DNA from: Epiperipatus broadwayi
Lineage: Eukaryota > Onychophora > Udeonychophora > Euonychophora > Peripatidae
Length of the DNA: 64,000 bases
Reading direction: 5' to 3'
Assembly: GCA_028023455.1 (NCBI GenBank)
Contig: JAQFVV010012416.1
Coordinates: forward strand, 4,507,594-4,571,593
The position numbers and the translations under genes were made by a program. Positions 56,629 to 64,000 of the stretch are shown here, piece by piece (position 1 is the first letter of the stretch; each line of letters starts with the position of its first letter). The notes beneath the pieces were generated by a model that saw only the letters and a list, made by a program, of their open reading frames with translations, was not told where the DNA came from and did no database searches.

Positions 56629-56990
56629 CAATAACTTTTATTAGTCATTCTTTAGACTAGAGATTATCCAATAATGAATAATATTTCTGTAGTGTAGTTT
56701 TCACTACACCACTTTCACACAAGATAGGGATTGGTTTCTATCCAATTTTAACACCTGGTGGAGGAATGTAAACATAAATGTATGACCAAAAACATGTGAA
56801 AAAAATCTATGATCAATTAAACTGTAGTGATTTACTATCTATATATACTGAACATTGATAATGATATATGTAAGAGATTGTGGTCTGGGCTGAATGCTGG
56901 TTCGGCATGAAATATGCATCTTGTGGATAATAGATTTTTCACATAATCGGAGATTAAGATGGGCAGGAAGATTATGAACTGACAGTGGCA
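56629..56990. repeat. Direct repeat, right copy, and F2-like palindrome
   Basis: 56629-56815 is the partner of 55494-55680. From about 56850 the sequence turns to the plus strand of an F2-like unit (GTAAGAGATTGTGGTCTGGG, GCTGGTTCGGCATGAAATAT). Box 1 is broken (CTGAATG), so the hammerhead is dead. Minus and plus pieces face each other as in F1 palindromes. Confidence 0.55.
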
Positions 56991-57879
56991 TAACAATTGT
57001 TATAGAAGAACATTTAGAGTATTATAGACTGGTAATAAAATTTAACTTGTCCTACTGTTGAGATCTTTAATAGCGAAAGATATAACTGAAATTCATCTAA
57101 TAGACATTATTTATAAAATATTTTCAAGTTTAAACTTTTTTTGGATGTCTAGTCATTTTCTTTTTTAGGTTTTCTTGTCTTTGTCTACAAGAATGTTTTT
57201 TTTTCTGTTTTCTCTCATGGCATTACTTATAAGAAGGGTAATTTGTTTACTAACTTCTTGATCAAAAATCTGACTAAAAGTTGAAGAATATTTTAAAGAT
57301 TAAGTATTTTTTGAGTTGTAGCTATTATTTTTTATAAAACTTGGACTTTGGTTTGAGAATATCCTCAGTACTTAACAAGATATCATCGAGTTACTATAAC
57401 AACATTACAACACTTGCGCTTAGGGTGTAAATCCCTCTTTAAATTACATACGATCTCTGCGCTAGTAAATAAAATTGAAAATTACATAGAGTTGACTGAG
57501 AACAGAAGTATACGAACTGTGCAATAGACATTGCAGATTATTGCTCCTAATTAAAATACGACAATCCAATTTTTATAATTAAATGTATTAATAATTTTGT
57601 GCGTAACTGCATTTTTGAAATAGATGTTTTTAATAAAGATATATAAGTGTTATCTTGTACAGTTCACTCATGTGTAACTATGTAAAACTAAAAAGTGTAA
57701 TTTAATATATATAAGGGAATAAATAAGTCAACTGTTTTATGTCTTAAAGAATAATATTTGAAGCATCTAATCCGTTTGCCTTTGGTAATATATAGAACAT
57801 CAAAAAAATTGATTGTGTTGTACATGAAAGACACTCTTCGTTTTATCAAAATAGAGCTAGTGTCTGAACCTACCCTGAC
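56991..57879. other. AT-rich stretch, no gene seen
   Basis: A 95-codon minus frame (57688-57975) overlaps the hammerhead at 57880-57922. Its text is not recognised, and the ribozyme explains the conserved-looking part. Confidence 0.45.
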
Positions 57880-57922
57880 ACCTCTCTGAGGAGTGCCAAA
57901 GCACGAAACCATGGTCAGGGGT
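57880..57922 (+). ncRNA. Textbook type I hammerhead ribozyme
   Basis: Every element fits. Stem I is ACCTCT 57880-57885 with AGGGGT 57917-57922 (six pairs, one wobble). Box 1 CTGAGGA is at 57886-57892. Stem II is GTGC 57893-57896 with GCAC 57901-57904 around a CAAA tetraloop, closed by the canonical G-C. Box 2 GAA is at 57905-57907. Stem III is ACC 57908-57910 with GGT 57913-57915 around AT, and cleavage is expected after C57916 (GTC). Beyond stem I, CCT 57874-57876 can pair with GGG 57926-57928 across an internal loop, the place of tertiary contacts in natural hammerheads. No second copy within 1 kb was found. Confidence 0.85.
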
Positions 57923-58519
57923 TTGGGGAGGGGTTCCTGACAGAGATATTTTAAGTGCTGGCTCTGGCTAAGCATTTATCATAAAGCTTGTAGAGGAATT
58001 GGCAATCCTCACTATTTATAACTTACAAGCTTAAGAGATAGGGTCATGTGATCTATGAATTGATCTATGACTTTTATTTTGACGATGGTAAAAGTGTTTG
58101 TAGAAATAATTGAGTATTTGTTTAGGATGATCATTCATTTTTTTATATAATATTCCTCCCTTTCTTCTGCTATCTTAACTCTAATACGAAGATTAATGAT
58201 ATTTAAACAAATACTTCCACAATTACTTAATATGGTGCAATATCTATTTACATTCATTAATTAAAAATGGAGCTTATATCGTGTAAGATATATGTTCTGA
58301 GTTAAACTATTGGACTACCAAAATTCTTTTTAATTATGGAATTTAATAAAAAAATTTCTTCAAGTGTGCACATGGAAATCTTTTACTAGATGCCAATTCT
58401 TCTAAGTATTATGATCCTAGGAATAAAATTCAACAGCATTTCCAGTTTTAAATAAACTTAGATCAGTTATTAAAACATCATTGTATATAAATCTTTATTA
58501 TATTAATAATGAATGTTAT
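57923..58519. other. AT-rich stretch, no feature seen
   Basis: 57990-58045 contains GCTTGTAGAGG and its near inverse around ACAAGCTT. No gene. Confidence 0.4.
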
Positions 58520-59105
58520 CATCATCATTTTTAACCATTACTAATCCACTGCATGATGAAAGTTTCTCCAAGTTCAGTACACCTCTAATTTCTAGTCTTT
58601 CTTCTCCACACTATCCCAGCACATTTCCTTATTTCATCCATCCAACTTTTAGAATCTTTTGGAATCTGGTTTACAATTTGAACTGTCCATATATTATATT
58701 TTCTAGCAATATGTCCAGCCCAATTTTACTTCAATACTTTAATTCTTTCAATGTTATCAGTAACACCTGTTTTTCCTCTCATCTATTTTGTTTTCAATCT
58801 CTTCTTGTTACTCCTAACATATATCTCTCCATACTTCATTGAGTGGTATGAACTCTCTGTATTGCTCTTTTGATAAGAGTCCAAGTCTCAGTTATATAAG
58901 TAAGAACTGATAACACACATTTATTAAAAAATTTCCTTTTCAAACACATAGGCATATTTCCTTTTAATGTTAAGTTATTTCTACCAAAAGCACTCCAGCC
59001 AAGCTTAATTCTATGATTAATTAAATTCATTGTTTTCATCTGCATTAATAATCTGACCAAGGTATTTGTAATTGATAACATCTTCTAACTCATCTTTATC
59101 AATAA
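58520..59105 (-). pseudogene. RTE-like 3' fragment
   Basis: Minus strand from the YKYLGQIINAD-like region to the GAT-repeat end (TCATCATCATT at 58519 on the plus strand). It includes RIKLGWSAFGRNNLTLKGNM, then VLTYITETWTLIKRA (GSETWT altered) and the tail with deletions around 58640. It is of moderate age, with several indels. Plus frame 58513-58842 is a shadow. Confidence 0.85.
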
Positions 59106-60787
59106 GTATTATTGAATAAGTATTAAGAAATAAAATATCTGCACTTGCATTGCATATCTTTGAAGTTCAAAAGACATGTTGTAAGCATACTGAACTATCT
59201 TCTGCATTATTTTCAATCTTATCATAGAATTGTTTTATTAATGTAGGCAAACAACTACAGAAATTATCTTTACTATTACTGATAAATAAAATTAATTACG
59301 TATACAGATAAGGTTATAGTAATCTACAGAAGCATAGCATCACTGGAAAAATATAAAAATGTAATTAGATAATAGATAACTTAGTTCAAAATTGACATGA
59401 AAACATACAAATGGTTGACAGTTATTATTCCTTTGGATGTGCTATACTCAACCTGTGGCATGCCAAGCTTTTCCTTGTGACTCAATGGTTGTCTAACAGT
59501 TAATAGATGCGGATGACCCTTATCTTTATTTTTGCAATGTGAGAGAGAGAGAGAGAAAAAAAATTTCAACTGGTGATGGATTTTTTTATTTATTGATGTG
59601 CTAATAACATTAGCTGCCATTTTTTAAATTTCTGATCTAAACAATCACAGAGGCAAGAACCTGGACCTTTATTGTTGATGAGTAACCACCTGCATTTGAT
59701 TCTTTTTATTGATGCACTAATAATGTTAGCTATCAATTTTTACCTTTAATGTGCAAATTACTTTATTGACAACTTTTGATTGGTTAATTACAAAATCAGC
59801 AGTAAATATATATTTATTTTTTTAAAATTGTATTTGTTTTGGTTTAGCTTATAAAATGCAAATTAATACTTAGTCAGATAATTAAAGTAAAGAAAAGTTT
59901 TTTAAAAATTAAATTTATATTTATAATTGATTAAAATAATTTATGGCTGTCAATATAAAATATATAATTGTCATCCAATTTCAAATTGCAGCAGTACATC
60001 ATTGATTTCTGTGTTAATTTGTCTTCTTATAAAAATAAATATTTTCTATTAGAATCTAAGTTATTCTTTTATAATAATTAATATTTCACAAATATTTTGT
60101 GATAGAAGTGATAATTGCATAAAAAAGGCAAATATATGTTTTCATTTTCAAAGTCATAACAAAGAAAGAGAACTGTCACAATTCATGACAGGTACTCTCA
60201 TGCAGAGAGAACAAGAAATTACTAACCAATATCTTAGAAGGTTTATACTTGTGTCATCGTAATTGTGTTAAATTTAAATATTATTTATTTATTAGTTAAA
60301 AAAGTCGAAAGAGAGATATTATTCATTTTAGTTTTTCCTATAAAATGAATGGGAAATTGTGAAATAACCATTAAAATAGTGGTCAAAGTGAGTCAATGCC
60401 AAGAATGAGAATTTTTAATCCTTTCATAGATTTTAATTTAAATAATCATGCAGGGAAGAACCTGCCTTTATTGTTAATGAGTAACCACTTGTATTTGATT
60501 TTAATTTTTTTTCATCGATTCGCTAATAATATCAGCTGTCTATATCCTGTCATAACTAAGCCAAAGTTGTTTTATGCATGAATAAAACACAGGTGCATAA
60601 AATGCATTTATAAGAAGAAATCTGAATTAGTTTAATATTTGAAGGAAAAGTGAAATATGATATGATTATTGTAAGAGATTTGAAAAACTTGTAGTTGTTT
60701 TGTAACACATTATTTTATATCAAACTATAATTAAACACTTATAATGATGTCTTTAAATGACAAACAAAAATATCTGATGAAAATAGA
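59106..60787. repeat. Region with duplicated block upstream of the hAT relic
   Basis: 59645-59740 and 60440-60545 share AAGAACCTG, CCTTTATTGTTGATGAGTAA, CCACCTGCATTTGATT and CTAATAAT with TAGCT or CAGCT. A third scrap (59570-59625, TTATTGATGTGCTAATAACA) is also present. A (GA)n run at 59538-59556. Probably part of the non-coding 5' region of the hAT element. No gene. Confidence 0.5.
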
Positions 60788-61809
60788 GTATTTCAAGATA
60801 AATGGCAAGAGGAATATTTTTTGTATTAAATAACAAAGGTTCAGCAATGTGTTTGATAGAGTATCACTTTAAAAAAATATAACATTAATGGTCATTGTAC
60901 TACAAAACATAAACTGTTTAATGATACTTTTGCTCATGGGTCTTTAATAAGAGGTGAAAATTTAGCTTTCTTCAAGAAATCATTGCAACGGCAACAAAAT
61001 GTTGCGTCAGTGGCAATCTCACAAGAAGCAGCGGTGACATGAGTATCATATGAAATTTGTTATATACTTGGCAAAAATATGAAACTACTTACGAATGCTG
61101 AAGTTGTGAAAGAATGTTTCATATTTGCTTCCAATATATGATTTGATAAATTTAGCAATAAACATCAACTAATATTACAAATTAAGAAACTACAATCTTC
61201 AGATTCTATCTGCATTAGACACATTGAAGATATTGGAAAACACATTTCTGATAACATAGTAGAAGATTTGAAAATTTGCAAATATTTTAGTTCGGCTGTT
61301 CATGCTAGTGCTGACATTTCAGCAACTTTGTGATATGCCATTTTCATGGGATATTGTACTGAACAGAATACAATTCATGAAGATTTTTTTAAATTTCTTC
61401 TTATGAAGGACCAAACCAGAGGTAGAGATTTTCTCAATACTATTAATACTTTTTCTGAAAAAATCATAATATTGAAATAAAAAAATTAATTTCTATATGT
61501 ACTGATGGATGTTCTTCAATGATTGGATCCAAAAAGGGATTTGTTTCCTTATTAAAAAAGAAATACAATTTAACAAATCTCTTATCATATCATTGTTTAC
61601 TTCACCAAAAAAAACTTGGGAGCACATATATCCATAAAAGAAATAGATGTTGTGATGAAAACCATTGTAAACACCATGAATTATATTTGATCCTGAGAAT
61701 TAAATTACAGAAAATTTTAAAATCTTTTAGAAGAAATAAATAGTAATTATGGTGACATACTTTTGCATACTTCTGTATGATTAAGCACAAGTAAAGTTTT
61801 GAATCACTT

Positions 61810-62575
61810 TTTTTTTATTATGGCATGAAATTATTTCATTCTTATAAAAAAAACAAAGAGAACACACTGTGAAATTTACAAACTTAGATACCCAAACCTT
61901 ACTGCATCCCTGAACTCTCTGGGGTTAAACAATAAACTCCTAATTCACAAATTAAAAAAAAAGGTTTTTGGAATCCAAACATAGATTTTCTCCTGAAATT
62001 AAACCTCTCCTCCTTATCAACAAGCCACATCCTGATCTATAGGAGAGATTTTGCCAATCTCAACCCACAATGTCAGATATGCTCAACAGCTGATGAAACC
62101 ATTACCCATCTTCTACATGACTTCCCATTCTTTAGCCCACTCAGAACTTTCATCCACCAAAAAGTTTCAATAGGCTATAGAAACACATTTTGCATTCAAA
62201 ACACCATCAAGATGGGCATATTTTCGACCATTAGAACATCCATTTTCATCACTTTTGCAGTCTGGCTCACAAGGTGCAAATACATCTTTGGACAGGAAAA
62301 TAACAAGGTCAGTGACACCTTCATAAAACTATTAAAAAGTACTCATGATAGAGACTGGCTTCTTGCACCAGACTGGATACACACTGAATCCTGGGCTAGC
62401 ATAGACCTAGTCTAGTAATAATATGCAACTCAAGTTCTTCAGTTACTGGCATCAGTCTATCCGGCAGAAATTCTAATTAGCAGAAGACCCAAGTCCAAAG
62501 ATTGATTTTTCAGGTAATCTTTTTTGATTTTAGTTAATAAAATTCTTTTGAAAAAAAAAACAATAAAATTTATAA
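61810..62575 (+). mobile_element. Non-LTR retrotransposon 3' end with zinc-knuckle tail, nested in hAT
   Basis: Plus-strand frame from about 61934 to the TAG at 62413. It reads IDFLLKLNLSSLSTSHILIY, then CQICSTADETITHLLHDFPF (CxxC...H...D, the zf-RVT domain usually ending C) and ends in DRDWLLAPDWIHTESWASID. The sixth position of the zinc knuckle is Asp, not Cys. A poly(A) tail (AAAAAAAAAACAATAAAA) follows at 62550-62566. The insert is 5' truncated and unrelated in text to the RTE family. It splits the hAT reading. Confidence 0.75.
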
Positions 62576-62869
62576 TGAGTTTGACAATGATGGGTGGTAG
62601 TAGTCTTTTAGCTTTTTTATGCAACATCACCAAAAAAACGTTGTGATCTTAATATTACTTTACAAGGTGAAAATAAAATTATTTCACAAATGGCTCATAA
62701 AGTATTTACATTTGAAGAAAAACTAAATATTTATTTCCAAGAAGTACAAAACCAAATACTACATCATTTTCCAATGTTAACTAAAGCTAAGCAAGATGGT
62801 ATTGACATTTTTTTAGAAACCTATATCATCATTTTAAATTATTTAGCTACCTTATCCAGTATATAAGGG

Positions 62870-63260
62870 GTCAGAATGACTAACATCAACATGGGTAAGG
62901 TGACAACCTTGGCACTAATGTGGGATTTGAACATTTCATCATCAGATTTTCAATGAAATGTACAACTGAAGAATTGTGGGTTGGAGTAGTTTGAAGCCTT
63001 TCCATTAAAGTATGAAGATTGGTTACCTTAATATAAAGCTGATCAATGGTTGTATATATGTGTGGAGATAGTAATCTGGACCAACTGATGGTTGCTGGTT
63101 TAGCATGAAATACATATATTGGTGATTATTTATATTTTCAACATGTGTGTGATCAGGTGGATCAGCAATATGAGATGGCATGGAGAGTTGAGGGTCATGT
63201 AAAAGTCTGAGTTCCACTCCCTTATATAATACATTATATGTGCAGGTGTGTGTAAGCATG
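62870..63260 (+). repeat. F2 repeat copy nested in hAT
   Basis: Full F2 with TTCATCATCAGATTTTCAATG to AAAAGTCTG, then ATTATATGTGCAGGTGTGTG. It interrupts the hAT relic. Its left edge has GGGATTTGAAC, the complement of a B-box-like word on the minus strand, as in the 23195 copy. Confidence 0.8.
63080..63123 (+). ncRNA. F2 hammerhead with one core mutation
   Basis: Stem I ACCAA/TTGGT, stem II TGCT/AGCA, GAA and stem III ATA/TAT are intact, but box 1 reads CTGATGG (63085-63091). A9 has changed to G, so activity should be weak or lost. Confidence 0.5.
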
Positions 63261-63710
63261 TACAGTGTAATAAACTACCTTATTGAAAAAATTTACAAGC
63301 AAATTTCAAGATATAAGAAATATCAAGAATTGTCTCTTACATATAGAAAATCCTTGGCACTTACAAATAACAACTATTCCACAATTAACTGCATTTGGGC
63401 ATGATTATGTTAGGCTGGTGGATGAATTTCAAATGACATGAATTTGGAGGTCATTTTTAAAGAAAAAGAGAGGGAACGGAGTATATGAAATTTTGGATAT
63501 GAGCACTTGAAAAATATAAAACTGTCAAAAATTATGCATAAATGCTGCTCACATTGTTCGCATCACCATATTTTTGTTAATCATCATATTCAAAAATGAA
63601 ATATGCAAAGAACGTATAAAGCAACAGGCATACTGATGCACATCTTAATGATATATTAAGCATAGCATGTAGTACTTATAAACCTGATTTATCTAAAATT
63701 GTTAAAATTT

Positions 63711-64000
63711 GTCTCAATATCAAAAATTGCATTCATATTTAAATAAATATTTGGATCAAATAAAGATTTTTATGTTTTATTAACCTGTTAATTATAAGAT
63801 ATACTTCAGGCATTTTTTCATGTGACATCAACAGTTTGCTGACTGCTGGTGTAGCAATTTGTGGCCCGATGCAGCAAACAAATGTTTGTGGCCTAGGGAA
63901 AAAGAATGAGTATGGTTGCTTTAGATTATTCATTATCAACATAAGATGCAGCAGTCAAGAAATTTATCACAGACTAGCACTAGAAAGAGGTATAATCAAA
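63711..64000. other. Possible hAT 3' flank
   Basis: 63839-63900 contains GCAATTTGTGGCCCGATGCA and AAATGTTTGTGGCCTA, words typical of hAT non-coding ends. I cannot place the terminal repeat because the window ends at 64000. Confidence 0.35.

Larger units (their letters stand above)
60788..63710 (+). pseudogene. hAT transposase (BED / GTF2IRD2-like), broken, with two nested insertions
   Basis: Pieces in order: BED-finger start VFQDKWQEEYF (60788), frameshift, FVLNNKGSAMC with the second half of the zinc knuckle lost, HYTTKHK-like region, LAFFKKSLQRQQNVASVAI, YEICYILGKNMKLLTNAEVV, then a segment to NYGDILLHTSV (about 61780). After an insertion (61810-62575), LNITLQGENKIISQMAHKVF and TFEEKLNIYFQEVQNQILHH follow (62640-62860). 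After a second insertion (F2, 62870-63260), AFGHDYVRLVDEFQ and the hAT dimerisation signature SPYFC-stop-SSYSKMKY and SIACSTYKPDLSKIVK (63560-63710) follow. Catalytic activity is impossible given the many stops. The family is inferred from motif order. Confidence 0.82.

Noticed and set aside
55494-56815. LTR retrotransposon bounded by the two direct repeats
   Set aside because: The repeats lack TG...CA ends, there is no primer-binding site or gag-pol text between them, and they overlap F2-like sequence.
57688-57975. 95-codon minus-strand frame as a gene
   Set aside because: It overlaps the plus-strand hammerhead ribozyme, is not recognised, and the apparent conservation is explained by the RNA motif.
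60775-60790. ATCTGATGAAAATAGAG as a hammerhead start
   Set aside because: No stem II and no GAAA plus NUH triplet at a suitable distance; it lies at the start of the hAT transposase relic.
1-64000. CRISPR arrays, bacterial operons, integrated viral genes
   Set aside because: No regularly spaced short repeats, no bacterial gene layout, and all reverse transcriptases read as non-LTR retrotransposons.

Overview
The window looks like intergenic or intronic DNA from an animal nuclear genome. It is extremely AT-rich by eye (not counted), has no long open reading frame, and is full of decayed transposable elements. I found no intact host gene and cannot name the phylum. The recognisable proteins are an RTE-type endonuclease/reverse transcriptase, a BED/hAT transposase related to vertebrate GTF2IRD2-like and ZBED proteins, and two other non-LTR tails. 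All occur in many animals.

Layout. The main coding-derived family is an RTE-like non-LTR retrotransposon. It has two near full-length copies (10731-13960 plus; 40133-43420 minus), one 5' half (38100-39665 minus) and six 3' fragments (2952-3315, 19700-20060, 29218-29735, 33062-34425, 46780-48205, 58520-59105). All are broken by frameshifts and stops. A hAT transposase relic (60788-63710) carries two nested insertions: a non-LTR tail with a zinc-knuckle domain, and an F2 repeat. A different non-LTR tail lies at 51840-52390. DNA-transposon relics include a hAT MITE with an 8-bp target duplication (20393-20846) and several palindromic MITE-like elements (7969-8211, 14489-15077, 15961-16179, 49253-49533). 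A complex fold-back lies at 36088-36689. tRNA-derived sequences are at 9809-9888, 25891-25989 (15-bp target duplication), 28278-28348 and 32396-32460.

The most interesting signal is a set of short dispersed repeats carrying hammerhead self-cleaving ribozyme motifs. Family F1 (about ten loci) has the motif twice, 450 nt apart, in a tandem dimer at the window start, and often occurs in head-to-head palindromes. Family F2 (four clear copies plus fragments) has an independent hammerhead whose three stems pair in the 23372-23415 copy. A third, textbook type I hammerhead stands at 57880-57922. Tandem or palindromic repeats with type I hammerheads and very short stem III are known from animal retrozymes and from the terminal repeats of Penelope-like elements. 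The assignment here is inference, because no Penelope reverse transcriptase is visible in the window.

The rest is AT-rich DNA with simple repeats in which I see nothing functional.
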